Source: Blakeslea trispora (lineage: Eukaryota > Mucoromycota > Mucoromycetes > Mucorales > Choanephoraceae). Taken from it: DNA of 64,000 nucleotides. The stretch lies in NCBI GenBank assembly GCA_025331445.1, contig JAIWNE010000131.1, forward strand, positions 1 to 64,000. Reading direction: 5' to 3'. The translations under genes were made by a program, and so were the position numbers. The stretch's first letter is position 1, and every line of letters starts with the position of its first letter. Shown here piece by piece: positions 19,796 through 32,696 of the stretch. The notes under the pieces were generated by a model that did no database searches, was not told the DNA's origin, and was given only the letters and a program-made list of their open reading frames with translations.

Positions 19796-21230
19796 ATGTT
19801 TAATCTATTTCATAAATCAAGTGACAAAAGTGTGTCTGAAAAAGGTCTTTTAGGCGTCATAGAGTACACTGGAAAATCAAGTCGAAATGTTGCTCATTTA
19901 GCCGACAATAACCGTATTTCAGCAAATAATTTGATGGCGTATGGCTCACATATTGGTGATGATCTTACTGTAAGTCCCCCCCTTTTATGTGTATTAAAGA
20001 ATAGACATGACTCATGTTGCTCTTATAATTCTATAGGATGTAACACATAAATTAGGCCAATTATTGATGGAATGGTCTCATGTTTTGATGGAATTCTCAG
20101 GCACCATGGATCAATACCGCGACACTTTAAAATCTATCTCTATCAAAGAACAAGCACTCCAACCAAGTCGCGATCAAAAGAGAAAGCTACAAGAATCCAT
20201 TGAACGCCTTCAGTCTTCTTATAGCTCTCTGGACAAAGTGAACGCACTCAAAGAACAACTCAAGGAACTCGAGGAGTTTACAGAGGCAGATGAGGTAGAA
20301 ATGGCAAATTTCAAGCGTATTGCTACGCGTGAGGGACTCTATTTGTTGCTGAACGGTGTGCATGCTATGGCAAGTAAATCAGACATTGTCTCGACTTTTG
20401 GTAAATACATTGTGGACGAGTTGGATGTAGCGCCTATTGAACCCTATCAAACACGTCCTGAATACCAGGGTGCAGAAAAGACAAAGCGCGTACAAGAGGA
20501 TGCCTTGCGAGCTATTGAGAACTGGACGCCAGATCAAACCAAGCTAAGACGTACATTGACGTCGCATCACGGAAAGAATCCCCTCTTGGTCAAGCGTGTT
20601 CCATCTGTTGCTCCTGTACCACCACCCAAAGATATTCAGGGTGAGGAAGAATCGATTGACATCCCGGACCGTATTGGTTCGCTCGAGAACCCAGAACATT
20701 CTTATTACAAGCCAGATGAAATGGAACAACCAGTGGAAGAACCTGAGGAGTTGCCTGAAGAAGCTGTGGACCAAGAAGAAAAGAAAGACCAAGAGAACGA
20801 AGACAGTCAATATCAGCCTCCGCCAGAGCCTCCGATTCATTATCCTTCAGTCCTTTTATCACCCGCTGCCAATCCAACATTATCGAGTGCTGGTGCATCG
20901 CCCATGACAACCAACAATGCCCTTCATCCTCCCCACCCCTATTATTATCAACACCAACCTGCATTCAATCAGCAAAACCTATACCAATTCTATCAACATT
21001 ATTTACCCCCTCGATCCTATGAGGAAATGTCATCTACACTAAGTCCTGTCTTTCGCGGAAGTAATCTTGCTGAAGATCAACTCCAATCCAATCGTCATTC
21101 AGATGCAGGTGGATTTGTGTTGCCTTCAGACAATCCTAATTATTATTTACATGGCAATCACAGTCGTCGTCCTTCAGCTGCATCTTCTGTCAGAAGCAAT
21201 ACAACTAGCCATCATGAAGACGAAGCATAG
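19796..21230 (+). CDS. PIL1: Eisosome core component Pil1/Lsp1 (BAR-like)
   Basis: Pil1/Lsp1 proteins polymerise under the plasma membrane to form eisosomes and bind PI(4,5)P2. Exon 1 begins MFNLFHKSSDKSVSEKGLLG and ends NLMAYGSHIGDDLT; one intron follows (about 19971-20037). Exon 2 continues DVTHKLGQLLMEWSHVLMEF, the helical SIKEQALQPSRDQKRKLQES, a coiled coil, and EGLYLLLNGVHAMASKSDIV, which are core Pil1 motifs. After about residue 270 the protein becomes disordered: acidic PVEEPEELPEEAVDQEEKKD, then Pro/His/Tyr/Ser-rich to the end HHEDEA. This tail makes it roughly 440 residues, about 100 longer than yeast Pil1. Confidence 0.93.
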
Positions 21231-22248
21231 ATCAATAGAAAAATCATAGATATGAAACAAGCAAAAAAAAAAAAGAAAGCCAATTTGTGTTGTATATATA
21301 GAGTATCTGAATAATAAAAAAAAAAGCAGCCATGATGGTTCAATATTTGATTTTGTCGTACAATATCACAATAACAAGAATAAGAAAGAAAGGTTTTGTT
21401 AGTGAACTCAATTCAAAATGTAAAGTGTCCTGGTAACTATTTTTTTAGAAAGCTTATTTCTTGAATTTGAGCAGTAATTAAAAAACCAAAGTTGATGTTG
21501 TCATATTTCCTGTTTTTTTATATAGATCTCTATTTGGCAAAGTGTTATGGTATGAAACAGAACTTACTGTACACATTTATGGAAATCAGACCTGTGTGAT
21601 AAAAAAACACAAAGTTAGGTGACAATCAATGCTTACTAAAACACTGAGCACTCAATGCATAAAAATGAGCTCAATTGATCGCTGTCATAGACAGATATCA
21701 AATCGTTACGCTAATCCTATCGCACTTGGTCTTTCTATGAGTGTTGGACATTTTTGGAAGCAAAAAAAGAGAAAAGCTTTTCTTTTTCTGTTACCTGATA
21801 TGTATGGCAAACCTGAAAAATATCATACTTTATCAAAAAAAAGCTTAAATTCTAAACTCAAATCACTATAAATTTAAGCCTTCTTTAAGTAAAAAACATG
21901 TACCTTTTTTTTTTCAATACTTTTGAAAGTAACTATCATAATATTCATAACAGTAACTGGCTAAATAAAAAGAAAGGCATGGTCGAAATAACTGGCCAAT
22001 AAACAAGAAAAGAAAAGAAGGAGTTTAATTGAAAGTTGGTTTGCTGTAAACATTGTACGTGCGAGTACAATGACATTTCGAATGATTGGATGATAGGTTA
22101 CACAAATAATTAATTAGATACAATAAAACAGATTTTTTTTTTATAGACTCTTTTTTTTTTTCTTCTCCTTTCCTTTCTTTAACGTACAGTTCTCAGTTGT
22201 AGCGAGAATCTGATTCATTCTTTCTTTCTATTCTCTTTGACTGTTTAA
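21231..22248. other. Intergenic region upstream of CSC1
   Basis: About 1 kb without a recognisable gene. It contains A/T tracts and a T/C-rich stretch (22132-22180) close to the CSC1 start. Short open frames such as the one from 21629 show no family features. Confidence 0.5.
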
Positions 22249-25200
22249 ATGGGCATGGATTCAAGTGACAGAAAAGAAGATGCACAATTGTCGTTGAATG
22301 GTATGGCAACACAGTTGGGTATCAATGCAGCCATTGCATTTGGTGTTCTCATTCTATTCAACATCTTGAGGCCTAATAACTCTCGTAAGATTAGTTTCCA
22401 TATAACTGAAATGTCTTTACTGATTACATTTTTCTCTTGTAGTGGTCTATGCACCTAAATACAAATATGCTTCAAAATCGTATGTAATCTATACATTGAA
22501 ATTTCTGTGAAAGCAAATAATTAATCTTCTTTATGACAGAAAACAGCCCCCACAGATTGGCCATGGTAATAATCTGATAGAAGATGTTTCCAACAGATTA
22601 GAAAGAGTTAATCCATACTGTTCTTTAGGATTTTTCGCTTGGTTTGGACCTGTCTTGCATACACCAGATGAGATACTGATTGAAAAAATCGGGTACGATG
22701 CAACACTATTCATTCGTTTTCTTCGCATGATTCGACGTATGCTCTACATCATGACTTTTGTTGGTGTTCTCATCATCTTGCCTATCAACATTGTTGCAAC
22801 ATCACACACAGGGTAATAACACCAATTTACACTTTTTTTTTTTTTTTTTTTTTTTTTGCTGTACTCAATATCATCAGTATTTAGTGAATGGCCACCTGCA
22901 CCTGGCCTTGAATTTCTATCTATTTCAACCATCAATTACTACGATGGTAAATTCCATTATGCCAATGGTGATTTGGCATGGTATTGGTGTCACGCTATAG
23001 GTACTTGGTTGTTTTCTATCATTATCTATATATTTCTATGGCTATTTTATGTGGACTATGTCAAAATGCGAACAAGTTACTTTGAAAGTGAAGAGTATCA
23101 AAAATCCATGAACTCGAAAACCCTGATGATCTTTAATGTACCTCCATCTATGCGATCAGATAAGGCATTAGCAGATTGGGTCAATGGTATGGGACTCAAG
23201 TATCCAGCACAACAGATCTGCATTGGTACACAAAATGCTGAATTGGGTCGACTTGTTGAAGAACATGAAGAGGCCGTTCGAAACCTTGAAATTATCTTGT
23301 CCAATCATTTAAAAGGTAACAGAGGCAAATCATATCACTGTTTAAATACTAGTCTCTCTAAACTTCCTTTTTTTTGGGGGTGAGTTAGATGGTCATGTTG
23401 TTTCAAACAAGAAAAGGCCTTTGATTCGCATAAACGGTTATTTTGGATGTTTTGGTGGTACAAAAATGGATGCGATTAATTACTACTCTGAGTTGGTTCA
23501 AAATTTAGAGCAAAAGATTACAGAAGCAAGAACACACATCAGCACTAGTAAAAAGACCAGTTACGGTTGGATATCTTATGAGCGCGTTGAATGGGCTCAT
23601 GCTAACGCAAAGTATTTGGCATCAAGTGCGTCTCCTCTTCGTTCCATACCTAAACTGCTAACTGAAGGACCTATGCCTACAGTAGAACTTGCACCTCAGC
23701 CTAAGGATATTATTTGGTCGAATTTAGCCATGAACGAACATGTCAGAAGATCAAAGCGACTGATAGCAACTATCATCTTTTATGTATTTGTGTTCTTTTG
23801 GTTCATTCCCTCCAGTTTTCTTTCAGCATCAAACAATGTGAAGGATTTTTTCCGTCTGACTCCTCAAACGAGACAATTCATGAAGCATCACCCTACGTTT
23901 GTTTCTCTCTTGAGTTCCTGGTTTACCCCTATTGTGATGGCCATCTTCTTCTTTATCCTGCCCAAGATTCTGAGATTCATGTCTCAACAACAAGGTTATA
24001 TGACTGGTACAAGTCTGGATCGACAAGTATTGGCAAAATTGTTTGTCTTTTTTATTGTCAATAACTTGCTTGTGTTTACCATCTCATCCACATTTCTGTC
24101 CATCTATGCAGAAATCAAGCAGGCAGTTGATGGGGGAAAATACATCAGTGCTTCTGATTTCTTTGATACAATGTCAGATAACTTGGCGAATGTTGTCAAG
24201 AACTTGAGTGGTAAATAACTTGATTGAAAAAAAAAGAGAGACAAAACTAAAGTTTTTCTATTTTTGAATTCACTGCATAGATGTCTCTACTTACTGGGTC
24301 AATTATGTGTCTTTAAAAGGTCTTGGTATTATTGTTGATTTGGCTCAGGTGGTTGTCTTGCTTAGGGTGACTGTTAGGTAATAGCTAAAAGATTGGAAAC
24401 AAGATTGTTTTGAAAAAAAACTAACATAGTACACCAATATAGAAAGTTATTTACACAGCCAAGTCCACGTCAATTACAAGGTAAGAGATAAGCGCTTATT
24501 TATCCACTTGAACAAACAATTCATCTAACAACTATTTTCCAGAGTTTACTCGACCATCACCATTTGACTATCCTTTATTTTATAACGTGCTGCTCTTTTT
24601 CTTTACTGTTGGGCTTGTCTACTCGGTCATTGCACCTCTGGTCTTACCTTTTACTCTAATGTATTTCTTGCTGGCTACTATGGTTTTCAAATACCTTTTG
24701 ATGTATGTGTTTGTCACCCATGTAGAGACAGGTGGTCAAATTTGGCGATTGCTTTTCAATCGCTTACTAGTCTCTACCATTCTGTTCCAAGTTATCATGT
24801 TGGCTGTCTTGTATCTAAAAAGTGCACGTACTGCCGCTGTAGTACTTGCACCTTTGCCTTTCATTACATTAATCTACAAATGGATTTGTGCACGTCGATT
24901 TGATCATCGCGTCTATTATTATACACCCAAAGGACACAAGCAAGAAAGCCAGATGCCTCCCTCATCACCCTCGCCTCATAAAAAATCAGTTGTACATCGA
25001 TTTGGTGACCCTGCCTTCTTTTCTGAATTGCCAGTACCCATGATTCATGAGCGGGTTCGTCATCTCTTGCCCAAGGTCTATGGTCAGCACAGTGAAATCA
25101 GTAAAAAGGCTGTAACAAGTCGCATGACTAAAAGGAAAAGTGTACGCCATGTATCTGTCATTCACCTTCAGAACAATGCACAAGGACTTCAGTTCCAGAG

Positions 25201-25783
25201 TGTAGGTGACAAAGAGTTGGAGCTAGATGATTCAACAGAAGGTATCAAGGGCATGTACAAGTTCAATGAGGATATCGAAAGCGAGAACATTGTAGATCCA
25301 CCAAACACAAGCTACTATAGTGATAGTTTTTCATCAAATCAGTCTCTATCAAGTCCCATTCGTCGTTTCAGTCAACGTGTTCAGCAGACAATTCAGAGCT
25401 ATGCTAATCCCCAAGGCTATAACAGCCATTCAGATGATAGTTTTTCAGCAACACGCCCCTTAGTGTCTCAATCATCAGAATCTTATACACAGAGTCCCAC
25501 TCCTCATGCTCCATTGCAACGCCAAATGACAGAAGATATGGAGTATTTTGTAGCAGGCAGAGCATATCGTTCTCATGATCCACATACCCTAGACCATTCA
25601 GCTGATGTAATTGAATTAGCTAATGTCTACCGAGCACAACAGCAGCCTTACCAGCCTCATCACCATCCTTCACTTCATGATAATTATAATCATTACATTC
25701 GCAACCCAATTGCTGCTTATACCACAGGTCATGGAAAGCAAACCAGCCATCCTGAGCAAATGCATCATCCCGAACACATGTAG
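22249..25783 (+). CDS. CSC1/OSCA/TMEM63-type membrane channel (RSN1-like)
   Basis: CSC1/TMEM63 proteins are dimeric, TMEM16-like calcium-permeable osmo/mechanosensitive channels. Short 5' exons encode MATQLGINAAIAFGVLILFN (first membrane helix), KQPPQIGHG and SLGFFAWFGPVLHTPDEILI, a family signature. FIRFLRMIRRMLYIMTFVGV and LPINIVATSHTG follow. The next exons carry WCHAIGTWLFSIIIYIFLWL and the cytosolic RRM-like loop (SKTLMIFNVPPSMRSDKALA). Then come IIWSNLAMNEHVRRSKRLIA, another signature, and repeated helices up to LAPLPFITLIYKWICARRFD. The last 240 residues are a cytosolic disordered Ser/His-rich tail ending MHHPEQMHHPEHM-like. I count about 11 hydrophobic helices and seven or eight introns. 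Confidence 0.92.
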
Positions 25784-26387
25784 TCTTAGACCTTTTCAAT
25801 ACAATAGAAAGAATAATATATACAAAATTGTTAAATCATTACGTTAAACATATCAGATTCCCTTCAAAGCTAATTTTTGTTTTAGTTGACAAAATTGCAT
25901 ACTACAGTTTCTCACAATTGAAATTGGATTGGGTCTTAAACGTTACATTTTTGTCACAAAAAAAAAGTTCATTCTTCTACAAAAGCATTTCAATTCAAAT
26001 ATGTCTACCAACGATAAAGAAAGCAGCAATGTCAAATACAACAAGCGCAAAGTAAAAAAGTTTATTGGAAGAATTTGTTGGTTGTATCTATATACACACA
26101 ATTCGCATGAAGAAATCAAAGCAAATAATGGTAAAAGACTGTTCATTCATTGAAGCAATATAAGCTATTCTCTGACAAGACACCCATAAATCAAGAAATT
26201 GCTATAAATCACTGAGGAAACAAAATAAGTTATACAGGTTGAATTTGACAAAGTGAGTTCTCTAATAAAAAGCTAATTTCGATTGAATCAACCAATAAAA
26301 AAAATCATTTCGATATTTGGTTGAAATCAGCAAGGAAAAATATGAGCGATTTCTTAACTGAAGAATAGTGTAAGTTAGCTTTGAGTA
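25784..26387. other. Intergenic stretch after CSC1
   Basis: AT-rich sequence with no gene I can support. The short frames here encode low-complexity Lys/Ile/Ser peptides. Confidence 0.5.
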
Positions 26388-26680
26388 GGCAAGTAAATCA
26401 CTGCGATGAGTGAAAAAAAAGTAAGATGAGAGCTTGATAAGGTGAATGGTCAAAGCCTCTTTTTTTTTAACTGTAGAAAAAAAAAGTGTTTTCCCTTTTA
26501 AACAAAATCCAAAAATGTAGCGCGATTTACATGTGACAAAAGAAGACGCGCCCTTTTTTTTTTGCTATTTTTTTCATGCAAAAAAAAAATTTTGAGGGAA
26601 GACTCCGATTTTACTCAGATGAATAAATATAAAACAGTTAAGCTCTTCCCCTCTTTTTTTCTTTCTCTTTATCCGCCCTT

Positions 26681-26821
26681 GCAAGTGGGCTTGCCGCCAG
26701 GTGATCAAGACTTCCAAGGTTCCAACAGCAAGTAGGTTTTCCGCTAGGTGATCAAGACTTCCAAGGTTCCAACAGCAAGTAGGTTTTCCGCTAGGTGATC
26801 AAGACTTCCAAGGTTCCAGCA
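26681..26821 (+). repeat. Three tandem 47-bp repeats
   Basis: Units 26681-26727, 26728-26774 and 26775-26821, each containing GGTGATCAAGACTTCCAAGG and TTCCAACAGCAAGTAGG; a partial fourth start (GCAAGTAGG) follows at 26822. Units 2 and 3 are nearly identical. The same array is in copy 2 at 33121-33261. Confidence 0.9.
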
Positions 26822-26828
26822 GCAAGTA

Positions 26829-27099
26829 GGCTTTCCGTCTCTCTTGGTTACTCGTATAGTATCGGGCCTGACGAGAAGTATTCTTATGATATTTGTGGAT
26901 GATGGCTTTGCACTGTATACGAGGTTCTAGGCTCTCTTGGTTACCCGTATGGCATCGGGCCTGACGAGTATTTGGATGATGGCTTTGCACTGTATACGAG
27001 GTTCTAGGCTCCCCTGGTTGTGTGCGTATGGCATCGGGCCTGACGAGAAGTATTCTTATAATACTTGTGGATGATGGCTTTGCACTGTATACGAGGTTA
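26829..27099 (+). repeat. Three tandem 77-101-bp repeats
   Basis: Units start at 26829, 26930 and 27007. Each has a (C)TTGGTT-CGTAT-CATCGGGCCTGACGAG core and ends GGCTTTGCACTGTATACGAG GTT. Unit 2 lacks about 22 bp (AAGTATTCTTATGATATTTG region). CTCGT and ACGAG within unit 1 can pair to form a stem. The same array is in copy 2. Confidence 0.88.
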
Positions 27100-27494
27100 C
27101 ACGTGTCCGCTTGGCTCTCCTACTTCTGGTGTCCGCTTGGCTCTCCTGGTTCTGGTGTCTAGAGAAGGGTGTGGTTGCTTCTCTCTCCAGTAGGGTGGCA
27201 TGCCTTTGCTGGAGTCTCTTGGGCTAAGGGGCTTTCACCAATAAAGCATACTTTTTTTTTTCGTGGACAAAATTTACTAACCCTTTTTTTTTTAGATTGA
27301 CTCCAAAGTAACCATAGTGATCAATAACATTTGACAAATAAAATAAAGTCTTTCTTAATACTCTATCTAAAAAAACACTTTTTTTTTTTTTTACTATGAT
27401 GATTTGTGTATATTCATGCTCTTGCTTTATTTCTAACGTCTATTTAGAAAAAAAAAAATTCCAAAAAAAATTCGATGCTTTGATTAACTGATTT

Positions 27495-27596
27495 TGCAAA
27501 CCGTAACGCAACCTTACTATGTGATTGTTGATCCTTTTCACGTTTCTTCTTTTTCTTCTAAAGACAAAAAAAAGGGTGATCGATTTCAATTGTTGA
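27495..27596 (+). repeat. Segment B, copy 1
   Basis: About 100 bp (CGTAACGCAACCTTACTATG ... GGGTGATCGATTTCAATTG) repeated at 32697-32797 with several substitutions and small indels. Here it lies downstream of the duplicated locus, whereas its partner lies immediately upstream of copy 2. Confidence 0.85.
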
Positions 27597-30226
27597 AGTC
27601 GGAAAGTGTCCCGAGATTCCCATCATTGCTAAGAAACAAGTTGAGTTTGAAACGTTATCAACAAAAAAGAAAAAAGAGGGGACCGTTCACGAAATCATCC
27701 CTTTTAGTTTCTTTGAATTTATGTATAATCAATGAATGCTTGAGGGTATGGAAAGAGAAGGGAGAAGAGATGGCTATAGAAAAGCAATAAAGTAATGAAA
27801 GAACAATAGAAGTCTGTAAAACAGTTAAACTTTGTTTGTTTGTTTTTGGCATGCACATGCACATGCACAAAAAGGTCTGCTAATTAGTTGCTTTATTTGG
27901 ATGTTACAACAGAGTTTTTGGTGCAAAGTATGATAGTGAGTCTAAAGCAATGAAAGGTATAGAGCATACTCGAATAAACGCTTTCTTCTCACTACTCTAT
28001 TTTCCCTTTCCTATTTCTTCTTGTTTGGATCGTTCTGCTTGGTGTTGGCTGATTACCTTTTCCAAAAAAATAAAAGACACACACTCCTAATAGGAGTTGA
28101 TTATTTGTGAAAGAAAAATAGACTGGGTTGCCATCGGTGTCACAAACCCATATGCCTTGTAAAAGAATAGACTAACAGTCAATGTTACTAAAGCAGAGTT
28201 CCTTATGAAACAATCACCTTACTTGTTGCCTAAACAAGCCATTGACTCATTTGAGGAGACAAACAAATCCATGGATCTCATTTCTATTCCTCGGTTAGAG
28301 TCACTTTAAGGCGAATGTTTATAAAGCATGAGAAATTGGTTACTCCTATTGTTATTATTGTTCATTCAAAAAGCTGTGTCAGGCTTGAATCAAGCAAAAA
28401 CTAAGCAAACAGTAGACTACGTATGATGGCAACGATAGCTATCATAATAAACAGATACAGACACACAATCAATGACACTCGATCGCGTAGTCACGAATTT
28501 ATTAAATCTGAGGATGAGGAAAAAAAAAACGCTGAAAATAGATCGGAGGATCAATTGGTTGACAGACGGTCTTATTCAAAAATAAAACAGTAGGTGATTA
28601 GCTCATTCATGACATTCGATAGATACTTGTATCCGTCTTTCTACAGAAAAAAGGCACATACATATACTTATAAAAAAAAAGAAGAAGCAGACCCAAACTA
28701 TCTGTACTGATTTGCTTCCTTTCTTTCTTTCTTCTATGTTCTCTTGCCTTTGGAAATAACACAAGTGTCACTGGGAATTCAAGAGGAGTTTAGCTGTCAA
28801 AACTAAAAAGAGGAGTAAAGTTCATGTTGGCATAAAAGACGTTTAGAAAGCCAATTCTTGTATTTTGTCTTCTTTTGGTTGCATCACTTTTTCTTTTCTT
28901 TACATGTCATTGATTGAAACCATCTCGCAAAAAAAGAATAGCTCGGAAGACCTTGATATCCCAGAGAGCTTCTATGAAGCAGTTTAAAGAGCCTTGTAAG
29001 CACAGCTTTATTAACTTGGAGTCATAACAGCTTAACTGATCTTTATCACAATTACTGTAAATACTAGTCAAAGTAAGATCTATCTACTCAGTGATGAACA
29101 AAGAGGTGAGTAGAATCCACAAAGTATTCATGAATCTGAAAAAGAAAAAAAGAAAACCATGGTGCTACTCTCTAGAAACATCCTTTTACTTTCTTAGCCA
29201 AGACAGAGCTAGAAGCAACATCAAAAAGAAAAACGAGTTAGCACAGTATACTAGAGGTGATATTCTGCTAAACAGGATTTAGTCTCCGTTGAACATCAAT
29301 GTCAGATTTTATACCATCTCACTCATCACTGCCACTTTAAACTTATAGAATCAAGGATTTGTTAAAGCCAAAACACAAATTACACAACCTGAATAATAAA
29401 AAAAAACTCTTTTTGAATGATAAAGCTGTATCATCTAAAAAAGAAAGAAAAACAATGCCACAAAATAGGCAACGTGTCTCTAAGCTTAAAACTACAAAAA
29501 ACAAAAAATTGTTGCGTTTTTCGAGGTCCCAAATTTTATGCTGTTGGCATGAATCGATTATACAATCTGCCAATCTTTTTGGGGAGTTTCTTTTCTTTGA
29601 GAAGCGTAAATAAACCACAATTGAGAGCAAACCATCATCAACTCTTTTAGTTTTTTTCTATCTTAACTTGTAAGTATCTTGAGGTGCTTTTGCTTTTCTA
29701 TCGGAGAGATATTTTATTTCTATAATTTTTTTCAACTCCTGTGCTATTTTTCTGTCATCATCATGCTTGCTATAGGCTTCATTTGGTCATGACTTTTTTG
29801 TACTGCATCCTAGAAGACTAAAATAAAAACGCATTCTTTGTCTTTTCGGATCCTTTCCAATCACCTGATCTACTTTCTTAATACTTCTTTAGCCTTATGG
29901 ACCTTCTTATGGTTACACAAAGATTAAGATGGTCTCTTTGACTCTAAGCCGCATGAATTTAATAGCTTACGCTCCTCTTTCTTCTCTTTTAGCCTGTCAA
30001 CTTTATTTTACCATAATCCAAGTTTACCTTGAGAAACTGTATTTGACCTTTACCTCTAAATCAACAATTAAAATCATCATCTTTACTATTTGCTCAGATT
30101 GTTTCACACAAATTACTCCTTCCCCCTGGCTGCTATTTATGCATCGATTTCTTTGTTTAAATGATTAAATAACTACCCGCGTATTTTCTCTCTCTTCAAA
30201 AGTCATTTTCACTAATAAGTATTTGT
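27597..30226. other. Gene-poor stretch
   Basis: About 2.6 kb without a gene I can defend. A frame near 28903 (MSLIETISQKKNSSEDL) is short and ends after 27 residues. Other frames are low-complexity. No tRNA or rRNA signature was seen. Confidence 0.45.
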
Positions 30227-30508
30227 ATGAGCAAGGATATTTATTGTATTGGCTACAATTTGATTGAAGAATTCGCAGTACGAAAAAGTATATACAGAAT
30301 GCTTGAACAAGAAGAAGTTTTTCTACCTCTGAAGCTGAATGAAGAGGACAGTGAAGTTTTCAGCCAGTTCACAAAAGTGAGTTCTGCTTATTCCTTGTCT
30401 CAATTGATTGTAATCTCAAATATTCTATAGAACAACAAGTTTATAGAGAACATTGCCAGTCCAGAGAAGAATAGTCTTGAGCTTGTGAAGATGCTGGCTT
30501 TTTTGTAA
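30227..30508 (+). CDS. Possible small spliced gene, unrecognised
   Basis: MSKDIYCIGYNLIEEFAVRK leads a 50-residue first exon ending FSQFTK at a GTGAGT donor (30378). After the acceptor CTATAG (30425-30430) the frame continues NNKFIENIASPEKNSLELVK MLAFL and stops at 30506-30508. The splice signals are good, but there is no family match and the region is repeat-rich. It could be a remnant. Confidence 0.35.
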
Positions 30509-30549
30509 TGTATTTCTCTCTTAGTCCATCCTCAGAGTCTGTATTGACG

Positions 30550-30583
30550 TTTATATATATATATATATGTGTGTGTGTGTTTT
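30550..30583. repeat. (TA)n(TG)n microsatellite
   Basis: Alternating TA changing to GT dinucleotides, about 34 bp. Confidence 0.9.
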
Positions 30584-30646
30584 AGTCAAACAAGATATTC
30601 CGAAATGTCAGATCTAGCGAGTAAGACTGAAGACCTAGAGATATGC

Positions 30647-30770
30647 TCAAAAAGTTTCACCCCAAAATTTAACCGCGATTGATAGCCATTCTACAAGAAA
30701 TAGACTTGAATGAACCAGGATGTCATAGTATGCTTGGGAAGAAAAAGAGCTTTCAAGCCATGACATCCTG
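30647..30770. mobile_element. Half copy of foldback A (one arm plus loop)
   Basis: Starts TCAAAAAGTTTCACCCCAAA and carries one full inner arm through GAATGAACCAGGATGTCA. The conserved loop is in reverse orientation (TATGCTTGGGAAGAAAAAGA), and only about 10-15 bp of the second arm (TGACATCCTG) remain. It is diverged from 12991-13247 at several positions. Confidence 0.8.
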
Positions 30771-30879
30771 ATTTTATTTGTTTCTTTTGTCTGTGATCTT
30801 TTCTCCCTTTTCTTTCTTCACTCTTGGGACAACATTTGCTCTGTACAAGGCAGTTATGATTATATTCCAGAAGCAAACA

Positions 30880-31203
30880 AAACCATAGTTCAACAGTATA
30901 AAGCTGGCGGGAGACTTTGCTATAAGAGTGATGAATGTCATCTCCTTGTGGTTGAGACCAAATCCCCAACCCGTTCAGGTCCTTAAAGCACATGTGCTTG
31001 GCATACACATGTGTGGATTCGGCATTGTTGCCTACCTCATGTGCTGTCAAGACATCAAGACAGAACAAGACGGGGACCAGGACAGATACTTGATGTTGGA
31101 AATAGAAAGGTTCACTCTGCCAAGGTATAAGATGGACTTCAGCATGCTATCAAGAGTGTATTCGGCATGTATGAAGATAAAGGCAAATCGCAATAATCGT
31201 TAG
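30880..31203 (+). pseudogene. Decayed fragment of the repeat-associated protein family
   Basis: One frame reads LCYKSDECHLLVVETKSPTR then stops. Another, from about 30928, gives VLKAHVLGIHMCGFGIVAYL, then a low-complexity insert, then RYLMLEIERFTLPRYKMDFS and LSRVYSACMKIK to a stop. The order LLVVETKSP, G-x-h-G-aromatic, LEIERFxLPR matches the C-terminal part of the 11210-12868 protein. At least one frameshift breaks it, and the N-terminal half is missing. Confidence 0.6.
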
Positions 31204-32696
31204 CTATACAAAAATAATCAACAGTTTATTGTCAAAAGCTTGTTGTAAAAGCCATCATGAAGAAAGAAGGCTATGTGAAATAAACGACTTGTTTTATCAT
31301 CTTTAAATATAAAATAATCTTCTCTTGCTTTATAAACCAAAGAGAGCCATCAATTAAGTATCAACCATGAAGTCCATCATGTAGAGAAACAAGTTTTTGA
31401 AATGAGTCAGTAAGCCTTTGTCAAGTCTAGCATTCATAATTCAGGACCAGCAATCTCCTTTTAGAGAGATCACTGACTAGAACCACTGCAGCCAAAAAAG
31501 ATAGCTTAGGACGTTTAGTTCATTGAGAATCTATAGACAGGCAATTGCATCTAAAGCCCATCCACTCATCCAAGACAAAGGCGATTGATTACTTGGAATG
31601 ACTAAACATGTACGCTTCCTATGACAAGTGTTTGTTGAAAAAGAATATTCTAGAACACACAAAATAGATTCTGGCTGCATACCAACACATACCAGAAGAA
31701 GAGAGAGGAAACTTGACTACTTGAAGGACCAGAGGAAGAGAAAGCACATGACTGTTTGAGGAACCAAAAAAAGAGAATAGACTTGACTACTTGACCAGGG
31801 GAACAAAGAAAAACGAGAAAATTGATTGGATCCTTGAATTTTTGCTTGTTTCTTGTGTACTCATAATAGAGGATTCCCCCCCCTCCCACTTTGACATTTT
31901 TTCACAAGATAAGCAAATGCTACCTTCCCTATCAATGAAATATCTTTCTTTCCCTCTATCTTTCTCATACAAACTCGGGTCATCTACTACATTTGGCATC
32001 TGGGTGCGTAGTTTTCTTTACGTCAAAATGATGATGTGGTCTGTGCAACGCTTTCAAAAGGATCGCGTTATTGTCTCTTTTTCTTTCAAACAACATACTA
32101 TTCCATATAAAATAGTAACAAAATAAAAGAGGATGAAATCCATCAAAAAGACTACATCTACCATTCTTTCTTTTTCTTTTTGAGGCCGAGTACATTAGCA
32201 ATAGAAAAATAAACACCAATGTAATTTATGCAGTATAACAGGATACTACGTAAATAAAAACACCGAAAAAAATATTAAAAACAATCATGCAGACAGTACG
32301 CTTTATCTTTTGTTCTTTGTCGTGCAACCTATGCAGATTTAACCAATTCTCTGTTCATTTAGACTATTCACTATTGAATGTAAAATATCAACCCTCTTGT
32401 TTATTGCTTTCCTTATAGAAAGAAAAAAGAACACATAACTACAGTCAAACCAAATAATCCAGTACACATCTATACAACGAAAAGCAGAATAGTCGCATAT
32501 TAAGCTAATTGGTGATACTGTATATTTTGTCTATAAAGAAGGTCTCAAGCGTTTCAAGTTTTTTTTCCGCGTAGTATCTAGGCCTCCCTAATTTTTTCTT
32601 TCATGTAAAACCTTATTTTAGGCTATTTTCCCTTCACTCGTACGATATCCTTGACATGACACAAAAGCAAACTCAGTGCGTATAATCATATTAAGC
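31204..32696. other. Gene-poor stretch
   Basis: About 1.5 kb with no supported gene. It includes a C-rich tract (CCCCCCCTCCC at 31876-31886) and scattered short frames without family features. Confidence 0.45.

Larger units (their letters stand above)
26388..27384. repeat. Duplicated higher-GC locus, copy 1 (possible structured ncRNA)
   Basis: About 1 kb repeated at 32798-33824. From 26488 to about 27350 the two copies differ only in homopolymer lengths by eye. It has a TATA-like TAAATATAAAA at 26624-26634, a T/C-rich start-like stretch, three 47-bp repeats, three 75-100-bp repeats, two predicted hairpins, and AATAAA at 27240-27245. Hairpins: AGAGAAG/CTTCTCT at about 27160-27183 and CTCCAG/CTGGAG around GGCATGCC at about 27185-27214. 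The GC content is clearly above its surroundings. A 63-residue minus-strand frame exists but is built from the repeats and looks non-coding. Confidence 0.75.

Noticed and set aside
26681..27099. CRISPR-like array
   Set aside because: The repeats are contiguous, with no unique spacers, and the organism is a eukaryote.
31650..32219. Overlapping frames on both strands
   Set aside because: Short, low-complexity, no splice-linked continuation and no recognisable motif.
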